Assembly (NCBI GenBank): GCA_037447655.1
Contig: JBBHKE010002413.1
Location: 62,001-126,000, forward strand
Source: Zygnema cylindricum
Taxonomy: Eukaryota; Streptophyta; Zygnematophyceae; Zygnematales; Zygnemataceae
DNA length: 64,000 bases
Reading direction: 5' to 3'
The notes below the pieces were generated by a model. That model saw only the letters and a program-made list of their open reading frames with translations, was not told where the DNA came from and did no database searches. This document shows positions 1-12,808 of this stretch, piece by piece; position 1 is the stretch's first letter; every line of letters starts with the position of its first letter. Position numbers and translations under genes: made by a program.

Positions 1-599
1 TTCTGTCGATACATGGTTCAGAAATTAGTGTGTTTTGGGGTCCGGCTGTTAACTGAAATGCAGCTTCATTTCTATACTTGTTGATGATTTATATCGGGAG
101 CAAATATGCATGGGACATTTTTCTGTTTTCCAAATAACTGTGCTTGTGCATATTCTATATGCAATTAGCGATGTCTCGAATGCTCCATGACTGCATTTTT
201 CTTGCATGATTGTTTCCTTGCTAGTTTTATGTTTTACTTAATGCATCTCAAGATTTCATGACACTGGCAATGCTTGTGAAGGATGGATACTTTTTCAGCA
301 GCAGATGGTGTCAAGTTGCTTGTGATTGAGGCTTTCCATAGAAGGATCATTTCTGGAGTCTACCTTTCGAGTACTTGCTGCTTGAGTTTCATTATCTCAT
401 GGCTGACAGATACTGTGGTTGTTGACTTTTTCTACTTCTGCAGGTTGTGTTGGTTGCATGAGCCTGACCAATAAGGTCGGTTGTTGAAAAGATGGAGCAA
501 AAACTCACAGCCTAAACTCTTTTGCATAAGTCTTGGATACTCTGAGGTATGGAGACTGATGATGTGGCTGCAGTTTGCATCTGCATTTACTCAGTTGTG
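1..599. other. Left edge, no supported gene
   Basis: AT-rich sequence with short open frames only. A pyrimidine-rich acceptor-like site occurs near 442 and a 63-codon frame runs 283-474, but neither shows recognisable protein similarity. It could be the 3' part or untranslated region of a plus-strand gene that starts outside the window. I see nothing more definite. Confidence 0.3.
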
Positions 600-925
600 G
601 AGGAGAAGATTTGCGTTAATATTTACATTCTTATCTGGAATTGATATATTCTTTGCTTAGGATCGTGACTTTTGTATTTTAAAGGCAACAAATCGTCACG
701 GTACCTCTTTGGGGAGGCAGACTTCAGAGTTGTAATTTTTAAACTACTTTAGTTGGCTTTATGAGGAGAAGATTTGCGTTAATATTTTCATTCTTATCTG
801 GAATTGAAATATTCTTTGCTTAGGATCGTGACTTTTGTATTTTAAAGGCAGCAAATCGTCACGGTACCTCTTTGGGGAGGCAGACTTCAGAGTTGTAATT
901 TTTAAACTACTTTAGTTGGCTTTAT
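600..925. repeat. Tandem duplication, 163-bp unit, two copies
   Basis: Copy 1 is about 600-762 and copy 2 about 763-925. Both run from GGAGAAGATTTGCG to TTAGTTGGCTTTAT and differ at only a few bases, so the duplication is recent. The unit holds no open frame. Confidence 0.85.
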
Positions 926-969
926 TAAATGCTGTTCTTCAACGCATCGGTGTCAATTAATCATGCATA

Positions 970-1480
970 ATGGAGTGCTTTAGAAGCTATCGGAAGCTCT
1001 TAGAGGAAAAGCTGGTGAGCAATCAGCAATTGGATTTATTTCAGTCAAGTTATGCAACTACAATTTTGTCTAAGTTTGCGCTGTTTATCCCCATTTTGCC
1101 TTGAAGAGGATGTTGTCAGTGCAGAATGTAAGCATATTCCTGACCACCTTTCTCCCAGATGGACTCTCATTTCATTGTGAGCAATGGATACAAAATGGAA
1201 TGTCGGCAGTTGTTTTAGCAATGGCATGCCACTGCACAAAAATTCCAGCGTATCTTACTATTAAGGCTCGAGAGTATCTGGAGTACTCATTGGGCCTGTT
1301 GTCTGAATTGCTTGAATCACTCGAAAAGAAAAGGTAAGTTTGCATGTCACATGCGCCCCTAGTATGCTTGGCCAGTGGCAGGCTACTATCTGGTGTGACA
1401 AGTTCAGCGTAATGCTGGAGTGTTGAAGCAGGAATTCTCAAGCTTCAAGTCCACATCAGAATTATCCATGATGATTGATG
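970..1480 (+). other. Possible exons of an unrecognised plus-strand gene
   Basis: Three coding-like stretches lie in order on the plus strand. An ATG at 970 opens a 15-codon stretch ending in a GTGAGC donor. A frame reading LEYSLGLLSELLESLEKKR ends in a strong AAAAG|GTAAGT donor near 1333. A GAAGCAG| acceptor lies near 1432. The middle piece is helix-like and rich in Leu and Glu. I do not recognise the protein, and the phases of the three pieces do not join cleanly, so the model is uncertain. If real, the gene is tail-to-tail with the minus-strand gene ending at 1963. Confidence 0.25.
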
Positions 1481-1962
1481 AACGGGTGATCATTTCCAGA
1501 GTAGTGGGCTACTTTTAAATTTTTGTTGTTGATGGCGCCCAACTTAATTTGACAATGTGAGTTGATTTAGGAAAGTTTGAGACGCATATGCTAATCTTCA
1601 TATATGAACAGAATAAGACTGCTACATTCTCCATCACAGACTATTGTAATAAGGTGTAGACCGATTGGAACCAAAAAATGGTTACGCCCCATGTCCATCA
1701 AAAGATTTGGTAGAAGAGATGTCTACGTGGCAATCTTTCGCCAATTTAGTGAAAAGGTATCTTACTACAGAAAGCCAAAATATTATTGGGGTAAATGTGT
1801 AGTACCTTGCAACTAAAACTAGTGCAGCTTTTTCACAGACGCTTTATCGAGATAATAATAGCATAAGCTACCTATACATTATATAGGTCAGAGACTTTGC
1901 ATTTGCAAACTCTCTTTCCTTTGGCCTACTGTTCTGTGCTATTTAACCTTTAAACTGCAAAA

Positions 1963-4900
1963 TTATAACAAAAATTTGACCAACAAACCTATTACAACTA
2001 GTGGAGTAACTGGCTTTAATAGCCATCGTCTCGACCGTGAAAATAGTGACTCTCGCTTTCTACTTCTGCTTGAATCCACTTCATCATCATCCATACATTC
2101 ATCACTATCACTTTCTTCACTACTATCCACATCATTACATGAGCTCTCTAATGATTCACTAACAGAATAGCAATTAATCTGCTCCTTCAATAAGTTGGAG
2201 GCTTTCCAATCCAACTGTGCTGGGTCTTTACCAGTATTTTGCCATACAACAGGTTCCCATGGAATGGGTTGTCCTTCCATGGCATGAACACATGCGTCTG
2301 CTATTAGTGGTCGAACATATCGCAGTTTAGGACCAGTCACCTCCATCTGAGAAAAACATTTAAATAACAATTATCAGGAGACAAATAAACAATGGCATAT
2401 CAGGGACAGACACAATGGCCAATCAGTCCACGATTGACCATAAAATCCAATTATAGAGCTCTTGTGAATTGGACACTTTGTGAGAAGAAAGAATTACACA
2501 TGACCGCAAACAACACTACAATATGTCTAACAAAGAGTATGGTACATCCCCTGTCCTCTACTTGTTTTGGTTTTGGCTCACAAAGTCATTTGTTCAACTT
2601 GTCCTTTTATCGGCTAGTGGACCAGTCAACACTTACCTTCCAGTCGTGGCACTGCAAAAAAACATACCGGTAATGTGCAATGACATTAAAAGCTTTAACC
2701 ATACAAAAGAAGTACATTACTAGAGATGAGCAGAGCACCATCTCAGGTTTTTTTGTCCTAGACAGGGAGTTTACCACTGTGGGGTGGACAGAGTTGGTTA
2801 ATAGTGCCACGAAGAGATTCTTGTCAGGGTCAATCCATAAGGAAGTTCCTGCAACACACATCCAATAATTCCTTGTCTCAGAAAAACCACACAACCGTAA
2901 CCATAGCCACATAACCATTTTCATGTAACTTTTGAGAGTTAGCAGGGAAGACTAACAGCTTTTCACGCACCTGTGAAGCCCGTGTGACCAAAAGTCCTTG
3001 GTCCTAAGTATTGGCCAGCTGATGTATAGCCATCTAGTGCTCGTCTGGCTGATACATCCCATCTGCATCACATATCACACACCAAGGATTTGTTAACCTC
3101 ATAGAATTATAAGAAAAGTAGCAGACTGTAAAAAACACTCTGAAGTCCAGGTGTGTGCACCGCTAAAAATATATTTATGCAATAGCATAGTCAGCTTTCA
3201 GACCCAAAAGTTGAGGACCTGAAAGCCCATAGGAAGGTCATAGTCGTAAGCTTAGGAAGCTCACCCTAGGGCAAATGGACGAGGATTTTCAGCTGTTACA
3301 GGTGCCTGTGTTGTAAAGAGCCGTAAAGTGCTTTCTTTAAAAAACCGGCGTCCAGTTCTCAGATCCACACCTCCAGCTAGAATCATTTGTGCATACTGCA
3401 AACCCCATTTATTTTGGCAGGTCATCAGAAAGGGCATTAGCCTGTGACATCACTCTCGACAATTCAGACTTGAAAGCAGCAACACTCATAATGGAATTAA
3501 ACTCTACATTCCTAAGGTTTCTGCCAAACCCGTCTACATTTTGATAGACTTCCGACGAAAAAGTGCAGTGATAACAGATTCACCTACAATTGACTTAAAT
3601 CATTGAATTACACCCGGATTCCTCGTAGGACTCCCTGGTCTCTAGTGGTAGCACACAGTACCGGAAGTAACATCAATATAGTGACTAGGGTGAAGGGACA
3701 TGAACAATAAATTCTTTACACATTTTCTGGGACAATCACGCCTACCAACAATGCTTGAGTATTTGCATACCTCAACAATTCTTTCTTCACCTACCCTATG
3801 CAGCCATACATATAGTGGCAAGGTTGGCTTTGACTATTACAGGGAGGCTATAAAGAGAAAACTCACTCTCGACACATCGAGGATGGAAGAAAAGAGGCCA
3901 GCGTGGCCGGCTATCCCGCCAAGAAGCCAGGCAGTTGGATCATGCACTGGAAGACCCAACCATCAGACTTAATGAGCTCTCCACATTCCGTTAGTACTTT
4001 AACATCCTATCAGCCACTACACTGTTTATAACTACTTCAACAGTTTTGGAGACTCAATCGTCTTTTCCTTCCTGTCAACCGTTGGATTTTTTATTTTAGG
4101 GGAGGCATCAGAAGGTAACGGTTTCATCTTTCAGTGGTGAAAAAGTACTCTTGAGTGCCCGATGAATCATTTAACACTAATGGTGATGGGCACCCTGGTT
4201 ACTTCACCTTTTTTACATCTAAGAGCACAATGGAGCAGACTAAAACAGTTACCTATATCTCCAACCAAGTCATTAACCGGCCAAACTGCACCATCTATTT
4301 CAACAGTAAACTGCATCTCATTGATTAAAGACCATCCTCACTTTAACAGCCCATGACCAATTTCACATCGAAACCAAAAATAGTGGATCCCTTACTGACA
4401 ACACTGACCTTCTCCCCACAATAGCCTCTTTCGATGCACCAGATCCACTTCCGTGGGAACCACCAAGGGATCAAAGTCAGAAAGCTCCAAAGGCCGAAAT
4501 CCTGTTTGATCCATCCCCAACTGCATTGCCCAACTCCCAGTGGTCAGCTCTCAACCATTTATCCTTACAAGCATCATTTTACATAGATACCTCCTATCTT
4601 GTTCAACATGATTCCTAACCAGACCATGAAAAATTCTTAAGTACAACTATTTCGCCGGAGAATTTTTTTCCCAGCTAAACCGTGTATCGCTATTAGTGTT
4701 AACACTAAAAGCGATGCACGGTGTACTGCTGAATGTGGACGGCCACACAAATCATTAATATCATCAGACCGCAACTGTTGCCCCCAAAGAGAGTTTGCAA
4801 AGAGACGCCTTCCATTCATGGCATGAAAAAGAAAGGACCAAAGGAAGGACCAAAGAAAGTTTTCAACTCACCGGTTTGTAAAACTCCCTTTCTACAAACT

Positions 4901-7900
4901 CGGCCAGAGGTCTCCTTCCCAGAGCCTCAACCACCAAACCTAGAACTATCATAGAAAGGTCGCTATAGCGGGCAGCTGCGCCAGACGGATACCATAGCTT
5001 GTCCTTGAATATGAAGTCCGTCACCTGAAGCTCCTCGCCAAACTCTTGTCAGCAATCAACCAATCAATCAGCATCAACCTGTTCATAACACCCATGAATC
5101 CCGGCTCATCCCTGAAATGCTTCTATGTTTGCAACAACTTTGCAGCACACTGAAGATTTCTTAAGAAGCATTGGCAGCACATAAAATTGCAGAAACTGTA
5201 AAAAAGTGTCTTATGTGTGTAGTTGAATGTTTATGACCTTATACATCGGTAAGGAACCAAACCACTAAAACATAAAAGAATTGCAGAAACTGTAAAACAG
5301 TGTCTTAAGTGTGTAGTTGAATGTTTATGATTGTGCGAGCAAAAGTAGTATAAGATCAATAAAGGCCTATAACTACAGACTTCGATATTCCATGCATATG
5401 TCAGGATGTGGAGAGTCAAGGAAATCAAATAGACAGCATACTGCAAAGAATATCCAAATTGAAGGAAAGGCAGTACTTGTTGACAGAGTGAGCAAGCCTT
5501 TGGACAGACTCGGAAAGATTCCAAGACGGACCTGTTCTGAAGTAGTTAAACCCATGACAAAGAAAGGATGAAATTCTCGCAGGCCAGCCGTATGTGTGAG
5601 TAGCATACGCACTGTAACTCCTTGTTTTCCATTTGCTCCAAAAGCAGGAACATATTCACATGCGGGTTTATCAAGGTCTGGCAATGTAGAATAATTACAA
5701 ATGCTTGTATTAATACCAATATTGTTATGAATACAGCAAAACTTCTGACACATTTCACTCTGTCTTTCCCTGGTATGAAATATACTGGAACAGGGCTGGG
5801 GCGTCAGAAAAGTCACCAAATGCCTACTTCGTGATCAAGCAAAACAAATGACAATCAATTGGTTTGGGGCAGGAGATCTAGGATATCTTTTTTTTTTTTT
5901 AACACTTTCCATGCTCGCATACTCTCTAGATTAAGAGCAAAAAAGGATAGCATTCCACATGAAAAGGAATCAACATTGTCAAGCCATACTTCATTGACGC
6001 ACCTAAGAGGCCACGATCGTAGAGCAGCATTATTGCTGGGACAGTTGCCATTATCTGTCAGAAACCACATTGTGAAAATGGAAAGTAAGCAAGTAACAAA
6101 TAAATGATAACGAAATAAATAATAATATTATACATAAATATATTTAATACAAATATATAATATTATACTTTTACATTATTATATTTTATAATAATATATA
6201 TATTTTTATTATATTTGTTATAATAATATTAAAAAATAGTAATGAAAATAAAACTTCTGGAACAGCGGAGAAAGTACCACTAGCTAATTCCCAAACTGCG
6301 AGCAATTTAGAACTGAAGCTAGAGAAATGGAGGGCGGTTTTAACTATCTACCAGCAAAACCTTTCACAACCACAGTAGTTTGCTGGTACCTTGGTTAGAG
6401 AGGCAACATCGAATATTGCACGGGACCTAACTGGCATGCTTGATTCACTGAAAATTTCCACAAAAAAGATAAACAAAAAAAGAGTAAATAAAATAACCAA
6501 CATGTGCCAGGCGTTTCGTCCTTCTAGAACAACTCCTCCCTCTCCCTCTCCCTCTCCCTAATGGTAAAACACATGGTAAATACTTTGAAATCAACAAAAT
6601 CATCTCCATGAATCAACACAGCAAGGAAGCATCTACATCAGACCATTTGTGAATTCCAATGGAAGCCCTGTGCTAAATGGTTTCATCAGGCCAGCAAGGT
6701 TTAAATGATTGCCTAAATATAAAAAGTTGAAGGTCAAGAATAGAGTTAAGCAACTTCACGTACTAAGTATAAGTTCCATAAGCTGTAGACGCACCAACGT
6801 TCCAAAAACCCACCAAAAAAACCAAACAAGAGACAGCTGTAAGTTTAACAAGGAATTCACATTTCATGCAGGAAGGCTGATGAAATGTGGTAGGGCCCAA
6901 ACTTCCATTCTATGTTCAGGGTCTAACCGTAAAGAAAATTAAGCGCCTTCTTTAGGCCATCTGCAACTAATGTAAGTCGGAAACAGAAATGTAGGCTCCA
7001 GCACATAGTAAAGCTTAAAAAGAAATAACCACTGAAGTAAGATAATAAATCGACAATAATTAATAAAAAAATCGGTCATACAACATTAACTTCTTGTCTC
7101 TACATCAGCTTAAGTGCAATGCTGGAAACTCTAAATGGTTTACACGTCAGTCAAACCATCAATGTATAGACATCTCGATTTTAGCCTCGGAGAACTCATG
7201 GTCTCTGCAATAATGAAAAATGCACATTAAATAGCCTCCTATCCTTTGAAAGGTGAAAAATAATTTTTTCGTGGCATTTAAGGATGCAATGTTCAATAAA
7301 ATCTGGCATACATATTCTCATAAAAAGTCTTTGAAGGAGGCGGGGGCATTAGATCAAGATCAAGAGCTGGAATTCTTCAGAAGTATAGAACTGTGGTTCT
7401 CAAAGGAACAATGTGGAAGACAGGACGAGGATGCTGAGACCGGGTAATGAGTTTAAAAGAAGTACATAAGGACAAACGTTGAAAGTTTACCCCTTAAGAA
7501 GCTTGCTTAAACCGCACTGCATTGTGATCTCTAATAAAAAGCGTAAACAAACACACCTTCATAAAAACAAGGAATGCTGCATCTACCAAATGCGACTGCT
7601 CCACCGGGAAACACACGCTCAGAAATAGCCTGCAAACAGATCATGAAAATTCGTCATAGAATGCTCCTGGTTCTAACGACTTTAATCGAAGATCTTTGCT
7701 GCCCTTCCTTCGGCAAGACGGGAAGGGAAGGAGAGAAAGGATAGATCGGGATAGAGAGGGAGAGAGCGGGAGAGAACTAAAAGACGGACGGGGAGTTTCA
7801 AAAGCAGTGCTTAAAGCCATAGTACCGTTTAGTAATACTATTTTTTGCCTGATCAGTGGCTTTCTCTGCCTGTGATACTTGCTATATCCAAAACTAACGA

Positions 7901-8342
7901 TACCGCAAAAGCAAGAAGCTCGCCATTGCAGTCTATTTCCTGGATTTTCAAACGCAGAAAGGAGAAGTACGGACTAAACTGAAAAAGAATACACAGTTGT
8001 TTTTCAAACCTACAGTCAACAGTTGATCCAGCAGTATGAAACCAATACATTGCGTTGTAATGTTGTCAGAATTACAACTTTGTGTCAGATAAGTTGAACT
8101 GTTGGATTGGTAATGCCGTAAGCAGACAAAAGTAAAAACTTAAAAGTAAGAACTTTGAGAGAACTGTTTTCCACCTTATGCATGATTTCACTTATAGTGA
8201 GACGATCCCCTCCGGTAAGGATGGGCGAATCCGCGAGAAGTCCGACAGGCGGCTGTAAACTGCTACCAAAAACTATAGGTGGAGTGCCTTGTAAAGCTTT
8301 TTCTGAAGCAGGAGCCATTGTAAGGGTCCAGTGTAATGCCAA
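1963..8342 (-). CDS. Serine beta-lactamase-like hydrolase, 13 exons, hydrophobic C-terminal tail
   Basis: Serine hydrolase of the class C beta-lactamase/penicillin-binding-protein fold; the substrate in eukaryotes is unknown. Exons (minus strand): 8318-8175, 7629-7557, 6782-6764, 6447-6390, 6054-6003, 5677-5532, 5024-4872, 4520-4409, 3946-3867, 3395-3265, 3062-2971, 2848-2775, 2346-1963. They sum to 1518 nt, giving 505 residues plus stop. Every junction is GT-AG and phase-consistent. All three active-site motifs are present: SLTK at residues 95-98, Tyr-Ser-Asp at 184-186, and His-Thr-Gly at 349-351 inside GHTGFTG. Family landmarks LLTHTAGL, YPSGAAARYSD, LGMDQTGF and GGIAGHAGLFS lie in the expected order. 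After the domain comes an acidic Ser/Asp-rich linker, then basic residues and a final hydrophobic stretch (about 486-505) that looks like a C-terminal membrane anchor. An in-frame ATG at 8342 would add eight residues; I prefer 8318. Exon 3 is only 19 nt. Location in the cell is inferred only from the tail. Confidence 0.9.
6115..6240. repeat. AT-only low-complexity tract in an intron
   Basis: Almost pure A/T with TAATATTA-type motifs. It lies in the intron between the SLTK exon (ends 6390) and the next exon (starts 6054) of the beta-lactamase-like gene. Confidence 0.8.
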
Positions 8343-8761
8343 AACCTCCTTTGCTTCACACTCGATCCGTATTTGAACAGCTCCTCTACACTAACCAATA
8401 ATCGTTTTTCACTTTCTTCCCGATCTCTCCTTCCTACCACTGCCTAAGCATCGCAGTAATATCTTCTTTCTTTTCTAAACTGGCGACTTGATAAAGAGAG
8501 GGAATTTTGAAAGCTGCTGTCAGCGCCACAGATTGTGCAAAAGTCGGCCAACTCTGGAACGGTCCGAAGGGAGCCGTCCGTACACAACTTGCGTCCAAAC
8601 ATCTTCGTCCGTACAAACTTTGCTCCAAGGTTGCTGCTTAAACACGGACGCTCATTCGTTGGCTAAGCGCCAATAGGAGGCTGCAACGTTCTGCGACCAA
8701 CGTTCCGGAAACGCTTTCCATCTTCCTGTGGTGAAAACGACAGTTTAAGCTTTAGATAAAC
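8343..8761. other. Upstream region of the beta-lactamase-like gene
   Basis: No coding region is supported. It probably holds the promoter and 5' untranslated region of the minus-strand gene starting at 8318/8342, but I can point to no specific promoter element. Confidence 0.4.
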
Positions 8762-8982
8762 TACACCGCCAATCGCTATTAGCGTTGTGTACGCTAATCC
8801 CGTCCCGCTTTTTTTTGTTTTTATTCTCAAATATAATTATCCACACTATTTAAAAAAAGCCCTAATTCCTAATTAGAGTAATCGATTTCTTCCAAAATTT
8901 CCAAATTCCCAATTAGCGTACACCACGCTAAATAATAGTATACGCTAATCAAACCTACACGCTAATGGCGATTGGCGGTGTA
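8762..8982. mobile_element. TA-flanked MITE (Tc1/mariner/Stowaway-like)
   Basis: The ends are CACCGCCAATCGCTATTAGCG and CGCTAATGGCGATTGGCGGTG, a nearly perfect terminal inverted repeat. TA is directly duplicated outside each end (8762-8763, 8981-8982). The body is about 217 bp, AT-rich and non-coding. Related ends recur at 61764, 63150 and 63251-63467. Confidence 0.85.
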
Positions 8983-9452
8983 GAGAAATGAATAAATGAC
9001 CTTCGTTTTCCCGTTTTTTCGAAGTTGTTCACACAGAACCTCGTAGTTTGCCGATTCAAATTCAAATTCAAATTCAGCTTGGTACAAAAAGCGTCTTGAA
9101 TTTGGATGTACGGATTTGGCAGTCTGGTTGCGAAAAGGGCCACCTGGTAAACAATGAATGGAAGATAAAATCGCACGTTTCAATGGTTGCAGAGAAACTG
9201 GCACCTGGCACTAGCTGATCAGATATTTAGCTGCTTCCGGGGTACTTTTTGGATCACTTTTTGACGTGCCGATACTTTCGGCAGGACGAGCAAAATGTCC
9301 TGGTTAAGCCACGTTTACATTCTCTAGTGGTTTCTAAACACGTGTGAATAATGAAGACTGTGAATCCTTCTCCGCAACTAAATTGACGGACTGACGCGCT
9401 ATCCCGAAAACTCCTTTGTAAGGGTATGCACCCATGCAATCTTAGTTTAGCG
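8983..9452. other. Interval with no identified feature
   Basis: Contains a short (AAATTC)n run near 9057-9076 and several weak open frames with no recognisable similarity. No gene is supported. Confidence 0.4.
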
Positions 9453-9705
9453 AATAAAATTTGCCTTGCATTGAAGATTCTTTTCTCCTTTTCCACTTGT
9501 TCCAATGTCCGAAAAGAGCAATCGTTTTTCAAATTCGAGACATTTGTCGACGCTATGTAACTTTGTGACAATGTAGACCACATATTTTTTTGTAGAAAAT
9601 AATTTTATTTCAAAGAGTGCGATGGAAAAAACCATCAAGGTACAAAGGGGTTAAAAAAAAGGAAAATAAGCGCTTAATGCTAAAAAAAAAGCAAAAGGAG
9701 ACTAA

Positions 9706-11135
9706 GGGTGAAGTTCCATCATACGTTTCTGTAATTGTACAGCAAACTCTACAGACCGGGTCGATTGGAGCGTTGTTCCATTAGGCGGTCTCAGTAAACG
9801 TCAAAAATTCGTTTACTGAAGCCATCGTTCCATTGAGTCAGGTCAGTAACCGACATTGTTTTTGCGTGGCACACTCTGATTTGTCCACGTAATAGATGGA
9901 TACGATTTTAGTAATCTTCAAAGAATATCCGACAACAAATTGTGACCACATATTTGTACCAGCGAAGGTAAAAAGTGACTCGTACAACGTATTGAATAAA
10001 ATCTGTACGGGCAGACAAAACTTAAGATTTGTAAAAGCGTACGAAAATGTCAGAATGGTTAGTGGGTGGCAAGAGAAGCGTGAAACAATATCCTCGTCAA
10101 ATATTTTCTTGCAGCTTCTGGTGGCCTCGCATCCTCCCAAGCAGAAGGCACATGTCATATGCGACGTGTACCCACATGGTCAAACGGTCGTCGTGGATAT
10201 TTGTTCACTTTTCCACGAGGCACGATGATATTCGTGCAGGCGCTAAAAAATGACCTACTCCGGGCCACTTGTTCCGAACTGAAAGTGTCAGACGATGGAG
10301 TATCCGATTATGCATCCGACGGTCCACGTTTACGCCCATAAACGTGGAGAATCAAATCCCTCATTCAGTAGGCTTGTTTTTATGACATTTTAATATTTTT
10401 GGTGCGTCACTGTACGAAACAGTGCGTCTTTCAGTAAACAGCGACATTGAACCTTACCTTGAGTCGAAGTTCCATAACGTAGACTCTGTAAGCCACGTGT
10501 TCTAAATTGACTGGCGCCACGCAAGCTACGATCCGATATTGAATATCTTTTAGATTTTTAGCACTGACAAACTTAACTTCAAATCTTGACTTGCGTACCA
10601 TGTACCTGCTTACGAAGTAATCATACGACAAAAATTTTATACATTTTGCAGACGCTAGTCTGTACGCCAGCTCATTTTTTAGGGTTTCAGTTTTCGAACA
10701 TAACGAAAGTCCTTTAAGAGAAATAGTGTGACGAACAAAAGTTACCGAAAATAGCGTGACGAGGGAATGTTACGAAATTTCGTTTTTATTTTCGGTTGTA
10801 TTTTGGAAATCGCATGTCATGTGCAAATCTTAAGATTTTTCGTTGGTTTTCCATCATGACACGTAGCTTAATTGTCCACCGTGTCACAACTTTTTTTTTC
10901 TGTATATGCCAACCCACCTCCTTGAGGTGGGTTGAGTGTAATAGAAAATTTTAGGTGAACTTCTCGCAGATGAACACCCGACGGCGAGTATGACCTCCAA
11001 GACCTTCAGAGAGTATCGGCAAGATTCTCTGTAATGTTGTTTTTCGTATAAAAACAAAATAGGCGGTACGATTTGGTACGGAGAGTCACGGATTTCTGTA
11101 AAAAAATCCACTTTTCGCTTCATGGAACTTCACCC
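9706..11135. mobile_element. DNA element A, 1430 bp, TAA-flanked (PIF/Harbinger-like)
   Basis: Terminal inverted repeat GGGTGAAGTTCCAT at 9706 and its complement ending at 11135. TAA is duplicated on both sides (9703-9705 and 11136-11138). The second repeat copy has the uninterrupted site near 11898-11903. A 110-codon plus-strand frame (9896-10228) has no recognisable transposase motif, so the element appears non-autonomous. The superfamily is inferred from the 3-bp TAA duplication and GGG ends. Confidence 0.8.
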
Positions 11136-12010
11136 TAAGGTAAAGAAAACATGTGATGACACCAACTCTAACTATAACAACTGCCAAAACTAAGCGAATT
11201 TACTAAAAATGACACTATACAAAGGGAAAAACTACACAACCCTAAAAAACTAAAGTCCACCTCCGCGAAGATTGTGGATTTAGACTAGATCCCTTGGTGG
11301 AAGATTTGGGCGGCCCCGCACGTCATCCGCCATCGTGCTGTGCCATAGAAGGGCCGCGACCACCTTTTTTGGAAGGACTCCTTTTTTTTGTGACGTTGTA
11401 GACCTATGTTTTTTTGTGACATTGTCACGTTATGGTTTTTTATGACATTGTTGACGTCACTAATTTGTATTGTTGTGCATCGGCAAGGTTTGGCCAATAA
11501 TTATATACCTTTTTTGGCTTGCGATAATCAATATATTGGCACGATATATCGACGACGGTGTTACCGTCGATGAAATGCTGATAACATAGGTTTTTATCGC
11601 AATAACACCGGTACCGATAGCTATTAGCGATAATTGCGATTGAAGTGCAGTTGACATAATTTGCCTTGCATTGAAGATTCTTTTCTCATTTTCCACGTGT
11701 TCCAATGTCCGAAAAGAGCAATCGTTTTTCAAATTCGAGACATTTGTCGACGCTATGTAACATTGTGACAATGTAGACCACATAATATTTTGTAGAAAAC
11801 ACTTTTATTTCAAAAAGTGCGATGGAAAAAACCATCAAGGTGCAAAGGGGTTCAAAAAAGGGAAATAAGCGTTTAATGTTAAAAAAATGGAAAAGGAAAC
11901 TAGGGTAAAGAAAACATGTGAAGACACCAAATCTAACTACAATAACTGCCAAAGCTAAGCGAATTTACTAAAGATGACACTATAAAAAAGGAAAAACTAC
12001 ACAACCCTAA

Positions 12011-12808
12011 GGGTATGGCCCCATGTGGCTAAGTTCGGGTTTTTTTTTGTCGTTTGCCTTTGAAATTTAGCGTCGTACTGCCTAAGTTGCGACCGTACGA
12101 AGAAATCACAAACATGTAGAGTACAATTTGCATAATTCTCGAACTTAGGATGTACGAAAATTTGTCGTCTTGTGTTTTTTCGACCCCCTGTCACGTCATC
12201 TTCAAACTTATCATAAACCACATCGACAATGTGATTTAAGCAAAGTAAACTTGTTTACACAAAAAGAAAAGCATATTCCCACGTGTGAAAAAATTTCAAA
12301 AGTTTTGACGACTGAAAAAAGTACACTGTTGCTCGTTTTTTTCCGCATGCACCTTGTACGTTTTTTTTTTGCAAGGCTCTCGATGGTGCAGTGTCATTTC
12401 ACGCGAAGTTGAAAAATCTGCGAAGGTGAAAAATCTGCGAAGTCATGGCGGCAAATTTGCGAAGTCATGGCGGCCGGACAGGAGAGGTTTACGCAAATGT
12501 ATGTTCTACAGCCACGGCTACAAGGCCGTACGTCTACGATGTCACGCAATAACATGCAACATACCAAATAGTTTCAAAAGTTACCATGTGTCTTGCGACG
12601 CTTCAAAAAGTCTTGAAAAAAAAAAGGTGCAGCAAGACAGATTGTACACGGTGACAGCCGTCATGGGTATTGTTGACGTATACGATCGTAACAAACTTAA
12701 GTAACAATTTCGAGTAAACACATAAAAAAACTTGAAATCCTCGTCCGCCGGATCCGTGCTAAAACACAAATTAAGTTCGCTAAGTTACAATTACATAGGG
12801 TCGTACCC
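12011..12808. mobile_element. DNA element B, 798 bp, TAA-flanked (PIF/Harbinger-like)
   Basis: Ends GGGTATGGCCCCATGT and, inverted, GGGTACGACCCTATGT (3 mismatches in 16). TAA is duplicated at 12008-12010 and 12809-12811. The empty site is in repeat copy 1 near 11240-11255 (CAACCCTAAAAAACTAAAG). There is no convincing coding frame. The left ~120 bp is homologous, inverted, to 61870-61989. Confidence 0.8.

Noticed and set aside
4253-4285. A 33-nt, phase-neutral segment with good splice signals (VWPVNDLVGDI) between two beta-lactamase-gene exons
   Set aside because: Joining 4409 directly to 3946 gives the canonical GEVHDPTAW family sequence without it. It could at most be an optional cassette.
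9896-10228. 110-codon open frame inside element A as a transposase
   Set aside because: It lacks DDE-type motifs and is far too short for a Harbinger transposase.
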